Below are positions 1 through 5,892 of a stretch of 9,500 nucleotides of DNA, piece by piece (the first letter of the stretch is position 1; every line of letters begins with the position of its first letter). The stretch is from positions 1 to 9,500 of the forward strand of contig JASHTO010000276.1 in assembly GCA_030040515.1 (NCBI GenBank), in the 5' to 3' direction. The translations under genes were made by a program, and so were the position numbers. The DNA is from Terriglobia bacterium. GTDB lineage: Bacteria; Acidobacteriota; Terriglobia; UBA7540. The notes below the pieces were generated by a model. That model was not told the origin of the DNA. It did no database searches and worked only from the letters and a program-made list of their open reading frames with translations.

Positions 1-1
1 G

Positions 2-484
2 AATACCCAGATGACTCGCCTGCGGGGCCGCGCCTGGGGTGGCCAAAGACTGCTGGCGCGCATCCCGCACGGGCACTATCAGACCAGCACGCTGATCTCC
101 GGCATCCGCTGGCGAGGTCCCTGCGCCCCGTGCTTGTTTGCTGGCGCGATGAACGGCGAGATGTTCTTGGCCTGGGTCCGGCAAGGATTGGTCCCCACCC
201 TGCGCTCCGGCGATGGGGTGATCCTGGACAACCTGAGCACGCACAAAATCCGGGGCGTGCGCGAGGCCCGCGCAGCCGCCCACGCGCGGCTGCTCTACCT
301 GCCGCCCTATTCCCCGGGCTTGAACCCCATTGAGCCCATGTGGAGCAAAATCAAACAGGCCTTGCGCCGCGATGCTCCGCGCGCCAAAGAGGAACTGCTG
401 CGGGCCGCGAAGAGCGCCTTTGACTCGATTTCGACCCTCGACTGCAAAGGGTTCTTTTTTAGCGCCCAATACGCTACATATTAA
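2..484 (+). CDS. IS630-family transposase, C-terminal part (cut by window edge)
   Basis: This is the C-terminal half of a DDE transposase that would catalyse cut-and-paste movement of an IS630/Tc1-mariner-type element. The reading frame is open from base 2 (Asn-Thr-Gln before the Met at 11), so the gene begins outside the window. Counting from that Met, the catalytic Asp is D73 in ILDNLSTHK and the catalytic Glu is E108 in NPIEPMWSKIK. They are separated by 34 residues, the D34E spacing typical of IS630. LYLPPYSPGLNPIEPMW is the classic signature of the family. The first catalytic Asp would lie upstream of the window. The C-terminus resembles the usual Cys-Arg-Gly-Trp-Phe ending but ends in SAQYATY and may be slightly degenerate. 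Whether the element is intact cannot be judged, because neither its left end nor a clear right terminal repeat is visible. Confidence 0.9.
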   Translation, partial: NTQMTRLRGRAWGGQRLLARIPHGHYQTSTLISGIRWRGPCAPCLFAGAMNGEMFLAWVRQGLVPTLRSGDGVILDNLSTHKIRGVREARAAAHARLLYLPPYSPGLNPIEPMWSKIKQALRRDAPRAKEELLRAAKSAFDSISTLDCKGFFFSAQYATY

Positions 485-850
485 ATGGAAGTGCTTTAAA
501 CGGGACGAAATTGTGTGTCTGTTGGAAAACCCTGTGATCAACTCCAGTTAGCCGGGATTTCCATTTTGCCCTCCCGGACGGGCAGATCACACACTCAACG
601 GCCTTCGCTGGTGTGGGATTTTGCTGAACTTTTTGATGCAGGACCCTTCGAGCATCCACGGATGGCCATTCCCGCTTGTTGCCCGGCAAACGAGAACCGG
701 GAACCAACTCATTTTCTTTCCCAAAATGTTCGCCTGCCAGTCACTGCCCGTCGGCAAACCGGACAACTGAGTCTCAATCTCATACATCCGAAACGGGCTT
801 CGGGGAAATAGCTCATCAGTAGTCGCCAAGTGTTTACCGATAGGTGTGGG
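485..850. other. Non-coding stretch between IS630 gene and decayed operon end
   Basis: I see no gene here. Short open frames on both strands (up to about 98 codons) show no family motif, no convincing ribosome binding site and no continuity with their neighbours. The right terminal repeat of the IS630 element should lie soon after the transposase stop, but it cannot be placed without the left end. A small inverted repeat (TGCCC at 567-571, GGGCA at 580-584) is present and is too short to interpret. The stretch is probably insertion-sequence end plus decayed sequence. Confidence 0.4.
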
Positions 851-987
851 TTATCTAACTGAGTAAATTGCGAAGGTTAACGCACCGACAGATTGTCGTC
901 TTGGAAAAACTGCATCACAGGCGCAGAGGGGGACACGGTCCGGGTTCTCATGATGACGGCTGTCAGAAGCCGCTCTTTGTGGGTCAT
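851..987 (-). pseudogene. Frameshifted, truncated start of a uroporphyrinogen-decarboxylase-family gene
   Basis: An ATG at 987, 14 bases after the E1 beta stop, begins MTHKERLLTAV. This is the usual N-terminal helix of uroporphyrinogen III decarboxylase-like (URO-D superfamily) proteins. The sequence then shifts by one base: read in the new frame from 952 it gives HENPDRVPLC, which matches the conserved PDRVP segment that normally follows an Arg-His at this point. Only two bases (953-954) stand where one codon is expected, so a one-base deletion explains the break. The second frame ends at a TAA at 851-853. Similarity is convincing only for about 923-987, and the rest of a gene normally about 1 kb long is missing. 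The family includes haem-biosynthetic decarboxylases and corrinoid methyltransferase-like proteins, and such paralogues occur in catabolic clusters. The gene was probably the last member of this minus-strand operon. Confidence 0.72.
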
Positions 988-1001
988 GAGGGACGCGCAG
1001 G

Positions 1002-2060
1002 TCACGAAACCAATTGCCGGGCGGCGGCGACGATGTTCGTTACGGAGGGGATATAGAAATTTTCCATGACGGGTGCGAAAGGGACGGGCGTATCCGGCGC
1101 AGCGACCCGGTGGATGGGCGCATCCAGATAATCGAAGCAGCTTGCGCCCACGTGGGCCGCAACTTCCGCCCCCCAGCCGCCGGTAAGATTATCTTCTTCG
1201 ACAATCAGCAAGCGACTCGTGCGGCGCACCGATGCTTCCACGGTGTCCCAATCGAAAGGAACCAGGGTGCGCACGTCGATAACCTCCGCCTCAATACCGC
1301 TTTGGGCGAGGGCCGCCGCAGCCGCGAGGGAGCGATGAACCATCAGCAGGTTGGCAACCACGGTAATGTCACGCCCTGCGCGCGCCACCTTGGCCTGCCC
1401 GAAAGGAATCAGGTATTCTTCTTCCGGGATATAGCCCAAAACGTCAATACCACCGGCTTCCTTGCGGGCGCCCTTGCTGCCGTAAAGCAATTTGTGTTCA
1501 AACATCAGCACGGGATTATCGTCGCGAATGGCCGTTTTCAAAAGGCCCTTGCCATCGTAGGGATTGGAAGGGCAAGCCACTTTCAACCCCGGAACGTGCA
1601 TGAAAAATGCCTCCAGCGATTGGCCGTGCTGGGCGCCACGCGTGGTGGCGCCGACGGGCGCGCGCATGACCATAGGAACGGAAAGTTTGCCGCCGGACAT
1701 GTAGCGCAACTTGGCCGCCTGGTTGGCCAATTGGTCCATGGCGATGAACAGAAAATCCCCGTACTGGACGTCCGCCACCGGACGCAAGCCGCCCGCCGCA
1801 GCCCCCGCCGCCACGCCGGCAATCGCCGCTTCCGAAATGGGTGTATCGATCACGCGCCGATGTCCGAACTCCTCTGCCAGACCGAGCGTGACCGTGAAAG
1901 CCCCGCCAAAGCCGCCCTCCACGCCGATGTCTTCACCGATCAGGATCACCCGTTCATCGCGCCGCATCTCCTCGCGCAGGGCCTCGCGCAAGGCTTCCAC
2001 CATGGTCATGTGACGCGCCGCGGCTGCGATATCGGGCGTTTGCATGTTAGGCAAAGACAT
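1002..2060 (-). CDS. 2-oxo acid (pyruvate/acetoin) dehydrogenase E1 beta subunit
   Basis: This is the beta subunit of a thiamine-diphosphate-dependent E1 enzyme. With E1 alpha it forms an alpha2beta2 tetramer that decarboxylates a 2-oxo acid, or cleaves acetoin, and passes the acyl group to a lipoyl group. At 352 residues it is near the usual length. Visible features are the IGED segment (residues 41-44), DTPISE with the conserved Glu at 76, QYGDF (99-103), the GAQHGQSLEAFF loop with His145, and the C-terminal transketolase-like domain (VIDVRTLVPFD, EEDN). The ATG at 2060 overlaps the end of E1 alpha by 14 bases and has a GAGGAG ribosome binding site 10 bases upstream, inside the alpha gene, so the two are probably translationally coupled. 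A second ATG at 2045, one base before the alpha stop codon, is a possible alternative start. The substrate cannot be fixed from sequence alone, and the acoB/pdhB distinction is uncertain. Confidence 0.93.
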   Translation of the reverse strand: MSLPNMQTPDIAAAARHMTMVEALREALREEMRRDERVILIGEDIGVEGGFGGAFTVTLGLAEEFGHRRVIDTPISEAAIAGVAAGAAAGGLRPVADVQYGDFLFIAMDQLANQAAKLRYMSGGKLSVPMVMRAPVGATTRGAQHGQSLEAFFMHVPGLKVACPSNPYDGKGLLKTAIRDDNPVLMFEHKLLYGSKGARKEAGGIDVLGYIPEEEYLIPFGQAKVARAGRDITVVANLLMVHRSLAAAAALAQSGIEAEVIDVRTLVPFDWDTVEASVRRTSRLLIVEEDNLTGGWGAEVAAHVGASCFDYLDAPIHRVAAPDTPVPFAPVMENFYIPSVTNIVAAARQLVS

Positions 2061-3402
2061 CGGTCAGGCACTCCTCTTTGCCGGGGTCGGAACTGGCTTC
2101 GGCGTATTGCACGGCTTCGTCCAGTTCGTGTTCCACCTGGGCCTTGATTGCGCTCGCTTCGGAGTCTTGCAGGTGTCCTTCGGCGATCAGACGTTTTTGG
2201 TAGAGCTCGAGGGGATCGCGCTGCTTCCAGGCCGCCACTTCCTCCGGCACCCGATAGCGCCCCGGATCGCTGCGCGAATGGCCGCTGAAGCGATAGGTTT
2301 CCAGTTCCAGAAGGGTGGGCCCGGCGCCCGCCCGCGCCCGCTCGCCGGCCTTCCACATGGCGCGATAAACGGCCTCCACATCGTTGCCATCCACGCGCTC
2401 GCCAGGTATGCCGTAGGCGGCCGCGCGGTCGCTGACGTGCTCCACCCGCATAACCTTCTCAACCGCCGTGGAAGCGCCATACTTGTTGTTTTCGCAGACG
2501 TAAACCACCGGCAGATTCCAGATGGCGCCCATGTTGATGCCCTCATGGAACGTCCCGATGTTGGCGGCACCGTCACCGAAGAAACAAGCCACGATGTTCC
2601 TTTTGCCGAGATATTGAAAGGCCAGCGCCTGGCCGGTGGCCAGCGGAATACCGCCACCGACAATGGCAATAGCCGGAAACATTCCCAAGGCGAGGTCGCC
2701 GAGGTGCATCGACCCCCCCTTGCCGTGGCAACAGCCAGTGGATTTCGCGAAGAGTTCGGCCATCAAGCTCTTCACCGGCAGTCCACGCGCGATGGCATGG
2801 GAATGGGGCCGGTGAGTGCTGGTGATGACGTCGCCCTCCACCAGCGCTGAACAGACTCCCACCGCGCTCGCCTCCTGGCCCGCCGACTGGTGAACGGTTC
2901 CGGGCAAGCGGCCTTCCAGGAACAGGTAGTAAACGCGCTCCTCAAACATCCGGCACAGAAGCATGCAGCGGAAGATCGCGAGCTTCTGGTTCCCGCTCAA
3001 CTCCACCTCGTTGGCCGGTGCTTCCACAAACTCAGCCGGCAAGCGTGGCGCGATTCGAGAGGGCGGCGTAACCGGCGGAGCAACCGCAATGGTTTTGGCA
3101 GGCGCTCGCGGCGCATCCGCACGAGAGGCCGGCGGAGGTGGAGCTTCTGGAATTTCCTCTTCCGCGGCGTCCGTCAAAATGGCGATGGGCGACAGGGCGC
3201 TGATGGTCTCACCCTCGGCCGCCAGCACCTGGCGCAGGTAACCGCTAACATAAGATTCCACTTCCATCGTAACCTTATCGGTCTCGACTTCCAGCAGATG
3301 GTCTCCCTTGGTAATCTTCTCGCCCGGACTCTTCAGCCAGCGCAAGATCTTGGCTTCTGAGGTTGTTTGCCCCACATCGGGCATCACGATGGTGTGCTTC
3401 AT
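2047..3402 (-). CDS. Lipoyl domain fused to 2-oxo acid (acetoin/pyruvate-type) dehydrogenase E1 alpha subunit
   Basis: The 451-residue protein has two parts. Residues 1-78 form a biotinyl/lipoyl attachment domain with the lipoylation motif ETDKVTMEVES (Lys43). Residues 80-130 are an Ala/Pro/Glu-rich linker of the kind seen in E2 proteins. Residues 135-451 are a complete E1 alpha catalytic domain with HQSAGQEASAVG (171-182), THRPHSHAIARG (196-207), GKGGSMHL (227-234), the thiamine-diphosphate motif running from GDG (276-278) to ENN (304-306), and the YRFSGHSRSDPGRYR loop (370-384). The GKGGSMHL and FHEGINMGAIW segments resemble the acetoin-dehydrogenase branch more than classical pyruvate dehydrogenase. 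The ATG at 3402 has an AAGGAA site 9 bases upstream. Ordinary E1 alpha proteins are about 320-370 residues long without a lipoyl domain, which is normally on E2, sometimes on E3, and in some alphaproteobacteria on E1 beta. E2 and E3 are not visible nearby. Confidence 0.93.
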   Translation of the reverse strand: MKHTIVMPDVGQTTSEAKILRWLKSPGEKITKGDHLLEVETDKVTMEVESYVSGYLRQVLAAEGETISALSPIAILTDAAEEEIPEAPPPPASRADAPRAPAKTIAVAPPVTPPSRIAPRLPAEFVEAPANEVELSGNQKLAIFRCMLLCRMFEERVYYLFLEGRLPGTVHQSAGQEASAVGVCSALVEGDVITSTHRPHSHAIARGLPVKSLMAELFAKSTGCCHGKGGSMHLGDLALGMFPAIAIVGGGIPLATGQALAFQYLGKRNIVACFFGDGAANIGTFHEGINMGAIWNLPVVYVCENNKYGASTAVEKVMRVEHVSDRAAAYGIPGERVDGNDVEAVYRAMWKAGERARAGAGPTLLELETYRFSGHSRSDPGRYRVPEEVAAWKQRDPLELYQKRLIAEGHLQDSEASAIKAQVEHELDEAVQYAEASSDPGKEECLTDVFA

Positions 3403-3470
3403 GAGGGTCGTTTCCTTGGTAATTTCTCAGTTCCTTCAGGGGCTTATGGCACCGGCGTCCCATGAAAAGA

Positions 3471-3512
3471 CCCCGGCCATCGGTGAAGTTCTCACTTCCA
3501 GGGAATCCGGGG
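3471..3512 (-). terminator. Possible weak terminator or attenuator before E1 alpha
   Basis: The 125-base gap between the aldolase-like gene and E1 alpha contains a perfect 6-bp outer stem (CCCCGG at 3471-3476, CCGGGG at 3507-3512). It encloses a small 5-bp hairpin (GAAGT at 3485-3489, ACTTC at 3494-3498, four-base loop). Read on the minus strand, the outer stem is followed at once by TCTTTTC. The T tract is short and the outer loop is long, so this is weak as an intrinsic terminator. It could reduce read-through from the upstream gene rather than stop it. Confidence 0.3.
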
Positions 3513-3527
3513 CCGCGGTAGTGCGGA

Positions 3528-4448
3528 TCAGACCGCCGGGGCTGCGACCGCCGCTGGGGCCTTTCCCGCCGATCCGTAAACGCGCAGCAATTCCCGGCAT
3601 TTAAGCTTCACGGCCTCGCGGCCAGCCACCAGAATGTCATCCTGTCCACCCATCCCAATAAAGGGATGCGGACTCATGGGCTCCTGGTATTTCGCCAGCT
3701 TCTCCCGCAGAGCGGCTAGATAGGCCTGCTTCAGTCCGGTGCCAAAATTCACTTTGGCGACTCCGGCGCGCACGCAGCGTGCCGCATCAGCAGGAGAAAT
3801 CCCTGTGCCTCCGTGAAGAACCAAAGGTACCGAGACCGCCTGCCCAATTTCCGCCAGCGCGCCGAAGTCGAGCGTAGCATTGCCTTCGGTCAGGATGTGG
3901 ACATTACCGACCGCCACGCCCAGGGCGTCGATGCCGGTTTCGTCCATAAACGCGCGTGCCGACTGCGGCGTGGTGGGCTCGGCGTGGTGGTTTGAGCTAC
4001 CATCGGCCAGGCGGCCCACCTGCGCTTCCACGCAAATTCCGCACGGGTGTGCCCGGGCCACCACTTGCTGCACCAGGCGGCGATAATCGCCGGACGGCAG
4101 GCCCTCATTATCGACCATCACCGCGTTGAAACCAAGGTCGATAGCCTCTTGCATTTGCGCCAGGCTGACGGACTCATTGAGCAGCAGGGCGGAGGGAATG
4201 GGCGACTTGGCCAAAGCCAGCCGCAAGCCCGCATAAAAGGCCAGATTCTCAGCGCGCCGGCGCCCTTCATGCATGAGAAAACCGCCGTTGAAACCGGCGA
4301 TGATGGGGGAAGCCTCTTCCTCCGCCGCCTCCACCACCGCCTGGAATGACTCGAGGCTCCACGACTCGCAGTAACAGACGGCATAACCGCCGCCCCGTGC
4401 GTCCGTTAAAAGCGTCGACATGGATTCAAGAGGCATGGCCGTGAGCAT
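3528..4448 (-). CDS. Class II aldolase-family protein (fructose/tagatose-bisphosphate aldolase-like) with altered active site
   Basis: This 306-residue protein has the class II aldolase (GatY/KbaY/FbaA) TIM-barrel layout. The segments are GYAVCYCESWSLES (21-34), VVEAAEEEASPII (38-50), EAIDLGFNAVMVDNEGLP (101-118), VEAQVGRLADG (140-150), ETGIDALGVAVGNVH (170-184), VPLVLHGGTGIS (207-218) and VAKVNFGTGLK (230-240). Known family members split a ketose bisphosphate into dihydroxyacetone phosphate and an aldehyde using a divalent metal. The usual HLDHG segment reads LLNES here (89-93), so the catalytic Asp is Asn91 and the first metal His is Glu92, while His184 and His212 are kept. Fructose-bisphosphate aldolase activity is therefore doubtful; it may act on another substrate. 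The Ala/Pro-rich C-terminal tail is unusual. An in-frame stop directly before the ATG at 4448 limits the start; ATGs at 4436 and 4421 are alternatives, and none has a well-spaced ribosome binding site. Confidence 0.82.
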   Translation of the reverse strand: MLTAMPLESMSTLLTDARGGGYAVCYCESWSLESFQAVVEAAEEEASPIIAGFNGGFLMHEGRRRAENLAFYAGLRLALAKSPIPSALLLNESVSLAQMQEAIDLGFNAVMVDNEGLPSGDYRRLVQQVVARAHPCGICVEAQVGRLADGSSNHHAEPTTPQSARAFMDETGIDALGVAVGNVHILTEGNATLDFGALAEIGQAVSVPLVLHGGTGISPADAARCVRAGVAKVNFGTGLKQAYLAALREKLAKYQEPMSPHPFIGMGGQDDILVAGREAVKLKCRELLRVYGSAGKAPAAVAAPAV

Positions 4449-4497
4449 TCAAGGCAATCCCAGGTTACCTTGCAAGGACTCCTTCCAGAGACTTCGA

Positions 4498-4505
4498 AAA
4501 CGTTT
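4498..4505. promoter_or_regulatory. Candidate operator palindrome at aldolase-gene start site
   Basis: AAACGTTT is a perfect 8-bp palindrome set in GAAAACGTTTC. It lies directly downstream of the proposed -10 element, where transcription would begin, so a bound repressor would block initiation. The adjacent RpiR-type regulator is an obvious candidate, but no copy of the same motif was found elsewhere in the window. Confidence 0.3.
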
Positions 4506-4506
4506 C

Positions 4507-4536
4507 ATTCTCTAACACCACACGCCGGGGTGTCAA
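4507..4536 (-). promoter_or_regulatory. Sigma-70-type promoter for the aldolase/E1 genes
   Basis: On the minus strand a perfect TTGACA -35 element (4531-4536) is followed after 18 bases by GAGAAT (4507-4512), which matches TATAAT at four of six positions. It lies in the 143-base gap downstream of the regulator gene and about 60 bases upstream of the aldolase-like gene. This suggests that gene, and perhaps the E1 genes, can be transcribed separately from the regulator. Confidence 0.5.
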
Positions 4537-4591
4537 CAGTAAATACAATAAATTTAAAACCTGATCCGGATTATTAAAAAGCCAGCAATTT

Positions 4592-5488
4592 CTAGGTGCC
4601 GGCGGACACTCGGTGCTTCAGTAGGAACTCCTCGGCCCGCCGGATGTGGGCAAGGGCCTGGCGTTTGCGGCGTTCGCCGATCAGCACCAGCAGGACGTCG
4701 GCGATGGCCAGTTGGCTCACCCGGGAGGCGAGGGGCGCCTGAAAGTATTTTACGGCGCTGGGCGCGGCATAAAGAGGAATATCGGCGGCACGGGCCAGGG
4801 GCGACCCCACGGAATTAGTGATGCAAATCGTCGTCGCACCCCGTTCCTTGGCTAGGCGAAGGGATTCCACGGTCTCCACGGTGCTGCCCGCCACCGAGAC
4901 CGCCAATCCCACATCCCCGGAATGCATTTCCGAGGCGGCGGCAATCTGCAGGTGCGAATCGAACTCAATAAACGCCGGCAAACCAATAAAGCGAAGACGC
5001 GCGTATAACGAATAGGCCACCGGATAGGAGAGACCGATCGAAAACAAGGCGATGCGCCGCGTTTTGAGGAGCCTCTTGACGACTTTCTCGAAGGTTTCCG
5101 GGGAATTGAGTTTCAGCGTCTGGCGAAGACTTGACACGTGCCGCTCGAAAACCGCGTGCAGAACCGCGGGAACACCGCGCGCGGGGCGGCTCTCGTCGCC
5201 GGACCGCAATACAGCTTCACTCAGTTCGCGCGCCAAGCCGATTTTCAGCGCCGGAAAGCCTCTTAACCCGAGTGACTTACAAAAGATCACAATCGATCCG
5301 GCGCTCACTCCGCAGGCCGCCGCCAATTCGGATATTGAATGCGAGATAAATTGTTCGGGATCACCGATCACCGCCTCCGCAATTTGCCGTTGTGCACGCT
5401 TGAGCGTAGGGACCATGCCCTGAATGAGCGGCAGCAACGCCATGCTGGAGCGGCGCGATCCCCCGTCCCGGCGAGCTGATGTCACCAT
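4592..5488 (-). CDS. RpiR/MurR-family transcriptional regulator (HTH plus SIS domain)
   Basis: This cytoplasmic DNA-binding regulator belongs to a family that senses phosphosugars. The N-terminal HTH_6 domain (about residues 17-90) includes the recognition region ISELAAACGVSAGSIVIFCKSLG, in which AAACGVSAGSIVIF is the helix-turn-helix. The C-terminal SIS domain (about 140-270) shows RRIALFSIGLSYPVAYSL (144-161), LAVSVAGSTVETVESLRLAK (195-214) and TICITNSVGSPLARAADI (220-237). The length of 298 residues is typical. ATG 5488 is preferred because a GGAG site lies 9 bases upstream; a TTG at 5503 would extend the frame by five residues but overlaps that site. The gene is first in the minus-strand cluster and diverges from the receptor gene, so it could control either direction. 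The Ser/Gly motifs suggest a sugar phosphate or amino-sugar phosphate ligand, but the ligand is not determinable from sequence. Confidence 0.93.
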   Translation of the reverse strand: MVTSARRDGGSRRSSMALLPLIQGMVPTLKRAQRQIAEAVIGDPEQFISHSISELAAACGVSAGSIVIFCKSLGLRGFPALKIGLARELSEAVLRSGDESRPARGVPAVLHAVFERHVSSLRQTLKLNSPETFEKVVKRLLKTRRIALFSIGLSYPVAYSLYARLRFIGLPAFIEFDSHLQIAAASEMHSGDVGLAVSVAGSTVETVESLRLAKERGATTICITNSVGSPLARAADIPLYAAPSAVKYFQAPLASRVSQLAIADVLLVLIGERRKRQALAHIRRAEEFLLKHRVSAGT

Positions 5489-5635
5489 AAAGCCGATCTC
5501 CAATCTGTATCCGCCAAGGCCCCCTTTTCAAACCACGACCATGACGGGACACCCGTAATGCGGTTGATCCTAAGAAGCAGGGCTTTCATTTGTATAACTC
5601 AGTCGGCCTTCACCGTATCATTTCAGTGCCGCTAA

Positions 5636-5648
5636 TTTCAAATTGAAA
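5636..5648. promoter_or_regulatory. Candidate operator palindrome TTTCAA-A-TTGAAA
   Basis: A 6+1+6 perfect inverted repeat lies in AT-rich sequence upstream of the regulator gene. A further TTGAAA half-site occurs at 5795-5800, just ahead of the receptor promoter. Palindromes of this size in a divergent regulator/target gap are typical operator candidates; assignment to the RpiR-type protein is inference. Confidence 0.3.
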
Positions 5649-5681
5649 ATGTTTTAATAAGCATGCGGTATGGGCACTGCA

Positions 5682-5746
5682 CCCCTCATGGCATCAGGGA
5701 CCGCTTATGACTCGCAGCCGGCACTGCCGCGCAGAATGCTGAGGGG
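5682..5746. repeat. Large interrupted inverted repeat in divergent intergenic region
   Basis: CCCCTCA (5682-5688) pairs with TGAGGGG (5740-5746). After a two-base bulge, GCAT (5691-5694) pairs with ATGC (5736-5739), giving an 11-bp stem. Inside it, CGGC-ACT-GCCG (5719-5729) forms a small hairpin. The element sits upstream of the receptor promoter at 5808. It may be a protein-binding site or the trace of a structured RNA. The rest of the gap between the two genes contains no reading frame that looks like a gene. Confidence 0.4.
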
Positions 5747-5807
5747 GTACTGGGTGAACGGAGTTCAATCGTCCTCTGATGGTTTTAAAAAAAGTTGAAA
5801 TTTGTGC

Positions 5808-5838
5808 TTGACAAAACTGCTCCTGACGGGTTAAGAAT
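5808..5838 (+). promoter_or_regulatory. Sigma-70-type promoter for the TonB-dependent receptor
   Basis: A perfect TTGACA (5808-5813) is preceded by an A/T-rich stretch resembling an UP element (5783-5803). An AT-rich -10 region follows within TTAAGAAT (5831-5838), at a spacing of 17-19 bases depending on register. The -10 is weak compared with TATAAT. A perfect 10-bp palindrome, TACGGCCGTA (5839-5848), sits at the predicted start point and could be an operator. The receptor ATG is about 45 bases further on. Confidence 0.5.
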
Positions 5839-5892
5839 TACGGCCGTACCACACACTTCAAACTGGAGTAAGTGAAGAAAGGGGCGCTTCCC

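Noticed and set aside
515..829. Overlapping open frames on both strands next to the IS630 gene
   Set aside because: They show no motif, no suitable ribosome binding site and no similarity I recognise; probably chance frames in decayed sequence.
1014..2147. Long plus-strand open frame (377 codons) opposite E1 beta
   Set aside because: It lies antisense to a clearly conserved E1 beta gene, has no family motif and has low-complexity His/Arg/Gly-rich composition typical of the complement of GC-rich coding sequence.
2044..2850. Plus-strand open frame (268 codons) opposite E1 alpha
   Set aside because: It is a shadow of the E1 alpha gene, which carries all the conserved motifs; the antisense product shows none.
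4449..4490. Possible TTG-initiated eight-codon leader peptide ending just before the aldolase-like ATG, near an AAGGAG
   Set aside because: The Shine-Dalgarno-like site is only 3 bases from the TTG, too close for efficient initiation, and the peptide has no attenuator-type codon run.
5872..5892. GTG start for the receptor seven codons upstream of the ATG
   Set aside because: Its GGAG is too close, whereas ATG 5893 has AAAGGGG at ideal spacing and begins a normal signal peptide.
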